Assembly (NCBI GenBank): GCA_022843465.1
Contig: JALHNO010000007.1
Span: 62,001 to 126,000 of the forward strand
DNA from: Pseudomonadota bacterium
GTDB taxonomy: Bacteria > Pseudomonadota > Gammaproteobacteria > Xanthomonadales > Ahniellaceae
Length of the DNA stretch: 64,000 nt
Reading direction: 5' to 3'
Part shown: in pieces, positions 48,917 through 56,519 of the stretch
Layout: every line of letters begins with the position of its first letter
Numbering within the stretch: position 1 is the first letter of the stretch
Program-made: the position numbers and the translations under genes
The notes under the pieces: model-generated
The model's database searches: none
What the model was told of the DNA's origin: nothing
The model's input: only the letters and a program-made list of their open reading frames with translations

Positions 48917-49357
48917 TCAGACTCTTCGCGTCAGTTCCACCAAAGCCGAGGGCATCAGCCGCAGCCGGGACATCGCCTTCTCAAGGTCCGATGCCAGCTT
49001 GTCAGCAGCGATAACCGGGCACTTTCGACGTTTGTCAGGAAACACACCCACCAACACATTCTCGCTCACCAGGTTGGGGACAGATTTTTCCAGCCACTGC
49101 TGCAGTGTCCTTGACACTGCCTGAAAGCCGCCTTCAGCTTCATCGCTTTCGATGGCATCGTGCGCGAGCGACTCACTGGGCCAGACCGGCAACAGTTCCT
49201 CGCCGTCCTCTGAATCCAGCGTCAAAACGTAATCCTGCGATTCGAGGATCCATAGTGTTTCGGTCTCGGCCACCAACTCAATGAAGGCGATGTACCGCGT
49301 CGTCGCATCGGCGCTTTTCGCGCGCTGGATACTCAGTTCCTGCTTGTTGGTCAGCAT
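48917..49357 (-). CDS. DUF2750-like protein, immunity type
   Basis: A 146-residue protein resembling DUF2750: a short helical start, RYIAFIELVAETETLWILESQDYVLTLDSEDGEELLPVWPSESLAHDAI, then the C-terminal half with VSRTLQQWLEKSVPNLVSENVLVGVFPDKRRKCPVIAADKLASDLEKAM. The family occurs mostly as single-domain proteins in toxin-immunity arrays. No signal peptide or membrane helix is seen. The ribosome site is weak. Confidence 0.75.
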   Translation of the reverse strand: MLTNKQELSIQRAKSADATTRYIAFIELVAETETLWILESQDYVLTLDSEDGEELLPVWPSESLAHDAIESDEAEGGFQAVSRTLQQWLEKSVPNLVSENVLVGVFPDKRRKCPVIAADKLASDLEKAMSRLRLMPSALVELTRRV

Positions 49358-49633
49358 CTGATTGGCATCTTCTCTCTTTGTGTGCGGGTCTGATTCCCGC
49401 CAGCATTTTTTCGATACGCTTTTAGGTGGTACAGGCTGTGTACGGCACGGTTTTGCTGGGAAGACTCGGCTGCTTCAGCACCACCATTCAAGTGTTGGCA
49501 ACATCGCGCGATCCATGGCTTGCAGATACAGCCAGCGAAATCATCTAGCAGCATGCGAACGTGCCGCGCTGCCATGATGCCAGGTGCCAACACAGGACTC
49601 CGCGCTCCTTGCCAGCTTCTCGAGGAAAACGTT

Positions 49634-50164
49634 TCAATCCAAATCATGCGGCGACTTCAGGTCGACACCCAATCGATCCAGAAGTGGCCCTGCGCCGCGC
49701 TCGACCTCAGTTGAGAACAGTTGAACAAAAGCCGAGTACGAACCGGCAACCTGAGTGGTGTGTTCCAGTTCAGGCGCCACGGCAAAAACCACCGTCCCAG
49801 CCCGGGAAATCGCGTAGTAAGCGTAGTCCCCCACCGCAGAAATGGCGATGGGAAGGTGGTCCCTCCAGAACGAGCGGATTTCCGACAGAAGTTCGGGATC
49901 ATCAAGACCGGCGGCTTCCGAAATCTGTCGCTGCAGGAAATCCCATCCCTCGCCATCCGCCTGAGCGTAGTCATCCAGGCCGAGGAGCCAAACCGCTCCG
50001 CCACCCGATTCGCAGGACGCGACCTGCCGCACAAACTGTTGATGAAGCTCGTCAAACCATGGCACCGTTGCGGGCAGCGCGTTCGGGATGGAATCATTTG
50101 ACCGCACCGACCAGCCCGCTTTTTTCAATCGCTCGATGAACTCGACGACACACTCTGTTCGCAT
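49634..50164 (-). CDS. SMI1/KNR4-like (SUKH) family protein
   Basis: A 176-residue protein with AAGG seven bases before its ATG. The family pattern is seen in VWLLGLDDYAQADGEGWDFLQRQI, IRSFWRDHLPIAISAVGDYAYYAI, GTVVFAVAPELEHTTQVAGSYSAFVQLF. It differs from the SUKH gene at 46.7 kb and is not a recent duplicate. It is the first gene (rightmost) of the leftward array. An immunity role is inferred from family and neighbours. Confidence 0.78.
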   Translation of the reverse strand: MRTECVVEFIERLKKAGWSVRSNDSIPNALPATVPWFDELHQQFVRQVASCESGGGAVWLLGLDDYAQADGEGWDFLQRQISEAAGLDDPELLSEIRSFWRDHLPIAISAVGDYAYYAISRAGTVVFAVAPELEHTTQVAGSYSAFVQLFSTEVERGAGPLLDRLGVDLKSPHDLD

Positions 50165-50506
50165 TTCATCGCCTTGACAAACTGTTGTTGAAATGGATTT
50201 GTTGCAGTACGACAGAATACATCGTTGATGTACAAGACATCAGAGGTCAGCGTCACCGAGCTTCGTCATCAAGTCGAGCGCCCAAGAAACAGTAGCCCGC
50301 ACTCTGGGAAGCGATGCGTTCGAACATACAGGAAGTGCCGCGCGCTCCTGCAGGTCGGCACAAGCAGCGCCGCCGTGGTGCCGACAGTCGACACTGCGCC
50401 ATCGCTTAAATACGAGGCAAAGACAGTGGGCTCTGCGCTACGCGCTTGATCCGACCTGCGCCAGTGCGGCGCATTGCCCTGCGGTCATTGCGCCGCATTT
50501 GCTGGC
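50165..50506. other. Intergenic region to the right of the immunity-type array
   Basis: About 340 bases without a supported gene. An AT-richer part (about 50165-50240) probably holds the promoter of the leftward array. The rest is unremarkable until the duplicated DNA that starts near 50507. Confidence 0.4.
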
Positions 50507-50650
50507 TGCCGAGTCGCCATCATGCCGATGGTGAATGCGTCCCTGGCACTATTTTGGCGCGAAGCTGCGATGGATGGACTGAGCTGCACCGACAGGCAAA
50601 GGAAGCAGTGGCGCCAAGCGCTGGCAACCCGGTCGCCGGAGGCGCGACTG
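50507..50650 (+). pseudogene. Decayed duplicate of the 5' end of the hydroxyacid dehydrogenase gene and its upstream DNA
   Basis: The stretch from GCCGAGTCGCCATCAT through GTCCCTGGCACTATTTTGGC and ATGGATGGACTGAGCTGCAC to GGAGGCGCGACTG aligns without large gaps to 42520-42663, which has GCCAAGTCGCCATCAT, GTCCCTGGCACCATTTTGGC, ATGGATGTACTGATCTGCAC and GGAGGCACGACTG. The copy breaks off exactly where element C begins (50652). Only about 27 codons of the enzyme are represented, so it is a fragment. Confidence 0.85.
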
Positions 50651-50651
50651 A

Positions 50652-50745
50652 AAATGGTGCCAGGGACAATTTTTGTCGATGGAGCGCCGTTCAGCACAGC
50701 CCGTGTCGCCAGCCTGCCGGCTGCAAATTGTCCCTGGCACCATTT
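50652..50745. repeat. Palindromic element C
   Basis: The same 21-base inverted ends as element B (50652-50672 and 50725-50745). The right half, TCGCCAGCCTGCCGGCTGC, is identical to that of element B, and the left half is related (GGAGCGC ... AGCCC). B and C are therefore copies of one mobile unit. C lies about 180 bases upstream of the first decarboxylase. Confidence 0.92.
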
Positions 50746-50928
50746 CGCGGTCTGTGCGGCGCGTCCGATGATCCCTGGCCCGACACGCGCGTGCAGGAAA
50801 ATGGGGCGTCGAGCGGCGATCCTCGAGCATCCCGTTGCGCGCCAGCGCGGCGGTCCTTTCAGGAGAACCGGGGGCGCGCTGCGCCATACTACGCCCGCAC
50901 CCGCACTGTGCGGTGGCGAGGCGATCCA

Positions 50929-52284
50929 ATGACAAAGATTCTGCAATCGGCAGCGACGCGGGCGATGCGTTATCTCGATGACATCGGCGAACGCGCGGTG
51001 GCGCCTGCGGCGGAAGCAGTGGCGGCGCTGGTGGCATTCGATGAGGCGATGCCGGTTCAGGGCGCGGATGCCGGAGAGACACTGGACTTGCTGGATCGGA
51101 TTGGCTCACCGGCGACGATGGCGATGGCAGGGCCACGCTATTTTGGGTTTGTCATCGGCGGCGCATTGCCGGCGACTCTGGCGGCGAACTGGCTGGCCGG
51201 GGCCTGGGATCAGAACTGCGCGTTCGATCATGTCACGCCTTCGACTTCGCGACTGGAGTCGGTGGCGCTGCGCTGGATGCTGGATCTGCTCGGTCTGCCT
51301 GCGGGCAGTGCCGGCGCGTTCGTCACCGGCGCGACCGTGGCCAATTTCACCGCATTGGCGGCGGCGCGCCATGCGGTGCTGAAACAGGTGGGTTGGAATG
51401 TCGAGGCCGATGGTCTGTTCGGCGCGCCGCCGATCACGGTGATTGTCGGCAATGAGGTGCATGCCAGCGTGATCAAGGCGCTGGGCATGCTCGGCCTGGG
51501 TCGAACCCGGCTGACACGGGTGCCGGTCGACGGCCAAGGACGCATCCGTGCTGATGCGTTACCCCCAGCGCAGGGCCCGACCATCGTGTGCACGCAGATC
51601 GGCAACGTCAACACCGGCGCCTTCGATCCGCTCGCCGATATCGTTGATCACTACCAGGGCAGTGGCGCCTGGATTCACGTCGATGGTGCCTTTGGTTTGT
51701 GGGCTGCGGCTTCGCCCAGACTGAGTGCGCTGGTGACGGGATTGGCGGGCGCCGATTCCTGGGCCACCGACGCCCACAAGTGGCTGAACGTGCCCTATGA
51801 CAGTGGTGTCGCCTTCGTGCGCGATGCCCATGCCCTGCGCGCGGCAATGGCGATCAGCGCGGATTATCTGCCCCTCGACAATGATCGCCGCAATCCCTGC
51901 GAGTACACGCCGGAACTGTCGCGGCGTGCGCGTGGCGTCGAAGTGTGGGCGGCCTTGCGCAATCTCGGACGAGCAGGGCTTGCTGAACTGATCGAGCGCA
52001 ACTGTCGCCAGGCGCGCCGGTTTGCCGAGGCGCTGCATGGCGCTGGCCATGCCGTGCTCAATGAAGTGGTGCTCAATCAGGTACTGGTGAGCTTTGGCGA
52101 CGCCGATACCAATCAGCGCGTGATGACGGCCTTGCAGGCCGAGGGCAGCTGCTGGTGTGCCGGTACCGTGTGGCAGGGACAATCCGCCATGCGGATCAGC
52201 GTCTCCTCTTGGGCGACCACGGATGCCGATGTCGAGATTGCCATCGCGGCCATACTGAAGACGGCGCGCGCAGAACGCAGGTAA
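50929..52284 (+). CDS. PLP-dependent amino acid decarboxylase (group II), aromatic/glutamate decarboxylase-like
   Basis: A 451-residue fold-type I PLP enzyme. The ATG at 50929 has GAGG seven bases upstream; the long open frame before it is element C and duplicated DNA. Visible: MAGPRYFGFVIGGALPATLAANWL, AFVTGATVANFTALAAAR, the cofactor-holding IHVDGAFGLWAA and the lysine motif TDAHKWLNVPYDSG. The C-terminus MRISVSSWATTDADVE is typical. Related proteins are annotated as aromatic-L-amino-acid or tyrosine decarboxylases, but substrate cannot be read here. It may be an aldolase-like or other member. Confidence 0.85.
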   Translation: MTKILQSAATRAMRYLDDIGERAVAPAAEAVAALVAFDEAMPVQGADAGETLDLLDRIGSPATMAMAGPRYFGFVIGGALPATLAANWLAGAWDQNCAFDHVTPSTSRLESVALRWMLDLLGLPAGSAGAFVTGATVANFTALAAARHAVLKQVGWNVEADGLFGAPPITVIVGNEVHASVIKALGMLGLGRTRLTRVPVDGQGRIRADALPPAQGPTIVCTQIGNVNTGAFDPLADIVDHYQGSGAWIHVDGAFGLWAAASPRLSALVTGLAGADSWATDAHKWLNVPYDSGVAFVRDAHALRAAMAISADYLPLDNDRRNPCEYTPELSRRARGVEVWAALRNLGRAGLAELIERNCRQARRFAEALHGAGHAVLNEVVLNQVLVSFGDADTNQRVMTALQAEGSCWCAGTVWQGQSAMRISVSSWATTDADVEIAIAAILKTARAERR

Positions 52285-52386
52285 CCCACACGCTTGCGCA
52301 TCGATCATGCTGCCGGAGATCACCCAGGCCGTTGCCAGGCTTGCACGAACCCGGCAGCGATCCGTCATCGGACCAGTTCAAGCCGC

Positions 52387-52400
52387 TTGATCTGGATCAA
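52387..52400. promoter_or_regulatory. Perfect FNR/ANR/DNR-type box upstream of the second decarboxylase
   Basis: TTGATCTGGATCAA matches the TTGAT-N4-ATCAA consensus at all ten positions. Its centre is about 60 bases before the ATG at 52454, so a class II site at -41.5 would put the transcript start about 19 bases before the gene. Activation under low oxygen or NO is inferred. Confidence 0.75.
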
Positions 52401-52453
52401 CGCGCGGCAACGCCCGACGACGCACACTGATCGGCACCCTTGCAGGCGTGCCC

Positions 52454-54391
52454 ATGCTGCCCATTGCCCACGATCGTCATCTGCTCGATGCCTGCTTCCT
52501 TGGGCCCTACGCCGAAAATGACGCCATGCTGGAAAAACTGGTCGTGGAGTTTCTCCGCGACCACGTCTATTGGCGGCGCAATTTTCATCCCGAAGATCCA
52601 CCGGCCATTTCGACACGTGCCGCCCTGCATCCCGACTACCAGGAGTTCGAGTCACGGATGCGCCGCGAACTGCACCAGCTCTCGGCCGCACTGAAACGCT
52701 CGGTGCCCTTCCACAGCCCGCGCTATCTCGGACATATGGTGTCGGACCTGCTCTTGCCGGGATTGGCGGCACAGATGCTCGCCCTGCCCTACAACCCGAA
52801 CAATGTCAGCGAAGATGCGGCACCTGTCACGGTCGACATGGAGGTCCAGGTCGGGCTGCAATTGGCACGCATGGTGGGTTATCAGGATGATCCTGCGCAG
52901 CCCGGATGCGCGTTCGGGCACCTGACGTCGGGCGGCACGCTGGCGAACTACCAGGCCTTGCGCCTGGCACTGTCCCTGAAGGCCTTTGCGCCTGCCTTGC
53001 GCGCGGCACGCCCTCCCGATATCGAATTGCCCGATGACGATCGAATCGGCTTCAACCTTGCGCCCGCGGAATGCATCGCCCTGCTGCTGCGCTGGCAGCA
53101 GTGGCTGACGGCGCAGTCAGCGCCGGATCGTTCCAGATGGCAGGACCGCCTGGACGCGCAAAGGATCGAGCATCGCGGCCTCGTCGATTTTTTCGCCCAG
53201 CACCCCGACATCAGCCCGCCCAAGGTACTGGCGCCGATTACCGCGCACTACTCGTGGAGCAAGGGCCTCAAGCTGCTTGGTCTGGGCCGCCAGCAACTCG
53301 AGCTGGTCGAGCAGAAGAACATGCGGCTCGATGTCGAACGACTGGAAGAGCGGCTCGAAGCCCTGCGACGGGCACAACAGCCGGTCCTGATGGCGGTTGC
53401 GGTACTGGGCACCACCGAGTACGGCAGCATTGATCCGCTTCAGGATCTGATCACCGCACGCAACAGGTTCGCGCAACGTGGGCTGGGATTCAGTGTCCAC
53501 GTCGACGCCGCCTGGGGTGGCTATCTTGCCACTGTCTTTCGCGCCGAGAACGGACAGTTGCGCACGTTCGATGAAGTGCGCGCCGAGTTTGAAAATTTTC
53601 CGGCGCCGCATGTCCATGCTGCCTTTTCGGCCTTGGCGGACAGCGACTCGATCACCATCGATCCGCACAAGATGGGCTATCTGCCGTACGGGTCCGGAGC
53701 ATTTGTCTGTCGTGACCACCGTGCAATGGCCTTGCTGGCCGAGCGCGCCGACTACGTGTTCCATGAGCCGGTCGCCGAGAACTACCTCAGGCGATATCGC
53801 TCACTGGGCCAGTTTATCCCCGAGGGCTCCAAGTCGGGTGCCGCGGCGGCGGCGGTCTATGTCACCCACAAGGTGCTGCCACTGGATCATCGGAATTTTG
53901 GCCGATTGGCGCGACAGACCCTGCTCTCGGCCGAACAATTCCACACGCGCGCCTTGTGCTTCGCGCGCGAAGTGGCCGACGTCGTCACCGTGGTGATCCC
54001 GATTGAACCCGACAGCAATCTGGTCTGCCTTGCCTTCAACCCGGTGGGAAATGCCTCGGTTGCAAGGATGAATGCCTTTGTTCGCCAGTTGCATGAGGAA
54101 TTGCGCTGCGACCCGCGGCAACCGCTGCAACTCAAGGAGTTTTTCGGGTCAAGCACAACCCTGCGCCCGGAAATAGTCGGAACCGACGAAACCACAAGAC
54201 TGCTGACAAGCCTGCGACTCGATCCGGCAAGCCTGATCGCGGGTGAAGTCAATTCGGACCGACTGACCATTCTTCGTCACACCCTGATGAATCCCTTCCT
54301 GACCGATCACGAGAATGGCATCAGCTACATCGGACTCTATTTCGAATTCCTTGCACGGCGCCTGCGGGCCTTGACTGCGGCGGCAAAATGA
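52454..54391 (+). CDS. Large PLP-dependent decarboxylase (group II)
   Basis: A 645-residue protein; the ATG at 52454 follows AGG at -10, while a GTG six bases earlier is less likely. It has an N-terminal helical extension of about 100 residues, then MVSDLLLPGLAAQMLALPYNPNNV, HLTSGGTLANYQALRLAL, the cofactor motif VHVDAAWGGYLATVF and the PLP lysine motif ITIDPHKMGYLPYGSGAFVCRD. C-terminal INxxx-type strands follow. Length and motifs resemble enzymes annotated as tyrosine or aspartate 1-decarboxylases. It overlaps the next gene by four bases (ATGA). A perfect FNR-type box lies upstream. Confidence 0.85.
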   Translation: MLPIAHDRHLLDACFLGPYAENDAMLEKLVVEFLRDHVYWRRNFHPEDPPAISTRAALHPDYQEFESRMRRELHQLSAALKRSVPFHSPRYLGHMVSDLLLPGLAAQMLALPYNPNNVSEDAAPVTVDMEVQVGLQLARMVGYQDDPAQPGCAFGHLTSGGTLANYQALRLALSLKAFAPALRAARPPDIELPDDDRIGFNLAPAECIALLLRWQQWLTAQSAPDRSRWQDRLDAQRIEHRGLVDFFAQHPDISPPKVLAPITAHYSWSKGLKLLGLGRQQLELVEQKNMRLDVERLEERLEALRRAQQPVLMAVAVLGTTEYGSIDPLQDLITARNRFAQRGLGFSVHVDAAWGGYLATVFRAENGQLRTFDEVRAEFENFPAPHVHAAFSALADSDSITIDPHKMGYLPYGSGAFVCRDHRAMALLAERADYVFHEPVAENYLRRYRSLGQFIPEGSKSGAAAAAVYVTHKVLPLDHRNFGRLARQTLLSAEQFHTRALCFAREVADVVTVVIPIEPDSNLVCLAFNPVGNASVARMNAFVRQLHEELRCDPRQPLQLKEFFGSSTTLRPEIVGTDETTRLLTSLRLDPASLIAGEVNSDRLTILRHTLMNPFLTDHENGISYIGLYFEFLARRLRALTAAAK

Positions 54392-55530
54392 CAGGTATCC
54401 GTGCTGCCCACGAGGCGAATGAACCTTGCGCAATCGTCCACAGCGCGCAGCAGGCCGCTTCCAATCGGGCGTTCGTGCAGCATGCATTATCGTTGATGAA
54501 GAAGGAATCGGCGCGTTCGGCAGACACCCATCTGCTGCGCCTCGATGTCCCTGCGTTTCATGGAATCGAAATATATTTCAAGGATGAGGCAGCCCATCCG
54601 ACCGGCAGCCTGAAGCATCGCCTGGCCCGTTCGCTGTACCTGTACGCCCTGTGCAATGGCCGGCTCGACTCAGGCCAGACTGTGGTTGACGCGTCGTCCG
54701 GAAGCACCGCAATTTCCGAGGCATGGTTCGCGCGCATGCTCGGGCTTCCGTTCATCGCGGTCATGCCGGCGGCAACCGCACCCAGGAAGATTGCGGCTGT
54801 GCGTGCGCTGGGTGGCAGCTGCGATCTGGTGGACGAGCCCGCAGCCGTCCATGCGCGCGCCGCTTGGCACGCCGAACGCGGTGCCTGTCATCTCGACCAG
54901 TTTGGCCTGGCCGAACGCGCGACCGACTGGCGCGGCAACAACAATATCGCGGAGTCGATCATCGGCCAGATGCGATTGGAAGCGCACCCCGAACCGGCCT
55001 GGCTGGTCTGCGGTGCCGGCACCGGTGGCACTTCGGCGACCCTGGGTCGCTATCTGCGCTATCGAGGATTGAACACGCGACTGTGCGTGGCCGAGCCCAG
55101 CGGTGGCGCATTTGCGGAGGGCTGGAAATCACGCGACCGGCACGTTCACGCCACGGGTAAGACATTGATCGAAGGTATCGGTCGCAGCACCGTCGAGCCC
55201 GGATTCGTCTTCGACGTTGTGGATGCCGTGGTCGAAGTCCCGGACGCTGCGTCCATCGCCGCGGCCTGCCAACTGGTCGACCTGCTCGGGAGACGCTACG
55301 GCGGATCCTCGGGCTGCAACCTCGTGGCCTGCTTGCACCTCGCCGCGCAGATGCTGGCACGCGGCGAACAGGGCAGTATCGTCAGCCTGCTCTGCGACCG
55401 TGGCGAACGCTACGATGACACCCTGTTCTGCAATTCCTGGCGAGCCCAGCGCGATATCGCGATCAGGCCCTGGCAGGAGGCATTGCAGAGCGCGCTGAGC
55501 GAGGGCCGCGGGCTGATGCTTGCGACCTGA
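54388..55530 (+). CDS. Cysteine synthase/desulfhydrase-like PLP enzyme (fold type II)
   Basis: A 380-residue enzyme of the cysteine synthase family. It has the PLP-lysine motif HPTGSLKHRLARSLYLYAL, where typical synthases have TGSxKDR, the substrate loop ASSGSTAISEAWFARMLGLPFIAVMP (ASSGST instead of TSGNTG), the phosphate loop VCGAGTGGTSATLGRYLRY and the late GRRYGGSSGCNLVACLHLA. These differences are typical of the branch that includes cysteine desulfhydrases such as Cds1. It is translationally coupled to the decarboxylase, so the two probably act on linked substrates. The direction of the reaction (synthesis or lysis) is open. Confidence 0.82.
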   Translation: MTGIRAAHEANEPCAIVHSAQQAASNRAFVQHALSLMKKESARSADTHLLRLDVPAFHGIEIYFKDEAAHPTGSLKHRLARSLYLYALCNGRLDSGQTVVDASSGSTAISEAWFARMLGLPFIAVMPAATAPRKIAAVRALGGSCDLVDEPAAVHARAAWHAERGACHLDQFGLAERATDWRGNNNIAESIIGQMRLEAHPEPAWLVCGAGTGGTSATLGRYLRYRGLNTRLCVAEPSGGAFAEGWKSRDRHVHATGKTLIEGIGRSTVEPGFVFDVVDAVVEVPDAASIAAACQLVDLLGRRYGGSSGCNLVACLHLAAQMLARGEQGSIVSLLCDRGERYDDTLFCNSWRAQRDIAIRPWQEALQSALSEGRGLMLAT

Positions 55531-55672
55531 GCGCGCACTGGCCTTGCAGACGGGGAAGTCCATCGTGAAAAGCAGACGCGATGCCTGGCCGGCGCGTTCG
55601 CCCGCTGCTGAGCTCTGGTCGCAAACGCCGCTGTTGCCTGCAACCGCCTGGTGGACTGGCGGCACAACGCCA

Positions 55673-56143
55673 TCACGGCGTTGCCGATCCCTCATCGACA
55701 AACAGTTCCGAGTAGCGCTCCAGTACCGAGTCCAGGCGCTGCTTCGGCTGCAGATTGTTCGGGTCGGCGTCCAGGGCATGGCTGGCGCCTATCAACGCTG
55801 CGAGCAGGGGATGCAAGGCGGCATCGGGTTCTGGCGCGAGCTTGCACTCGGCGAAAATGGTGTCAACGGCAGCGCGAATATCCTTGGCGACTGTACGCAC
55901 CTGTTCGGCGTCTATCGCCTGCGGGGGCTGGGCCGCCAGTGCTTCGGATGCGGCCCGGACACGCGCCATGCCGAGGCGCAAGGGCTGATCCGACTGCCAG
56001 CGATCGGCCGCAGCCGGCGTCGCGCTGTGCGCGTGCTGCGACGCGGTGGCATGATGGTCGTGCGCGTGGTCGGGGCCGGTCTGGGCGCTGGCGCCGGTAC
56101 TGGCTGCGCAATAAATCAGCGGGATGATCAGGAGCATTTTCAT
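55673..56143 (-). CDS. DnrO-like periplasmic protein
   Basis: A 156-residue protein with a signal peptide ending about residue 21 (CAASTGASAQ) and a His-rich mature N-terminus (DHAHDHHATASQHAHSA). The rest is helical: WQSDQPLRLGMARVRAASEAL, then DIRAAVDTIFAECKLAPEPDAALHPLLAALIGASHALD. This matches small Lysobacterales proteins annotated as DnrO and found near denitrification genes. The His-rich stretch may bind copper, zinc or nickel. An FNR/DNR-like box lies upstream. Molecular function is not established. Confidence 0.78.
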   Translation of the reverse strand: MKMLLIIPLIYCAASTGASAQTGPDHAHDHHATASQHAHSATPAAADRWQSDQPLRLGMARVRAASEALAAQPPQAIDAEQVRTVAKDIRAAVDTIFAECKLAPEPDAALHPLLAALIGASHALDADPNNLQPKQRLDSVLERYSELFVDEGSATP

Positions 56144-56222
56144 ACAGATAGTTCCCTGGAGCGCGTCTGTCTTGAAGAACGAGCGGGTGAACAGATTCTA
56201 GGGTCTACCGAGCGCCAGCAAA

Positions 56223-56236
56223 CTGACCAGGGTCAA
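56223..56236. promoter_or_regulatory. FNR/DNR-like box upstream of dnrO
   Basis: CTGACCAGGGTCAA fits TTGAC-N4-GTCAA with one mismatch (C for the first T). Its centre is about 86 bases from the dnrO ATG on the minus strand. Confidence 0.5.
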
Positions 56237-56339
56237 GCCAAATCATCGCGCCATTCACCCGCCACTGTTCAAGCCGATGAGCCGGGCGTGCAACATCCCA
56301 TGCTGGCGGGAAAACAGGCCACGGCCGAATGCCCCGCGC

Positions 56340-56353
56340 TTGACCGGAATCAA
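56340..56353. promoter_or_regulatory. FNR/DNR-like box upstream of ubiD
   Basis: TTGACCGGAATCAA matches TTGAT-N4-ATCAA at nine of ten positions. It lies about 170 bases before the ubiD GTG, and could serve ubiD or the divergent dnrO. The region 56144-56519 holds no gene. Confidence 0.55.
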
Positions 56354-56519
56354 GGTCAATTCAGTCGCGCCCGTTAGGCTGGCCCGACAAATCGTCGCGA
56401 ATCGCTCGACGATCGTTGGCAGGGTACACAATGAATCCTGAAGCTTCGGCCCCGCTCCCGCGCGACCGTCGGCATCCCGGTCCTGACCGGATACGCACGC
56501 CAGCATCAGCGCCAGCCCG

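Noticed and set aside
49409-49440. tRNA T-arm-like hairpin (GCGGG-TCTGATT-CCCGC), possible integration scar
   Set aside because: The loop does not fit TTCRANN, no other tRNA arm is present and no matching attachment repeat was found.
50446-50928. N-terminal extension of the first decarboxylase
   Set aside because: It translates the duplicated dehydrogenase fragment and element C; the ATG at 50929 has a good ribosome site.
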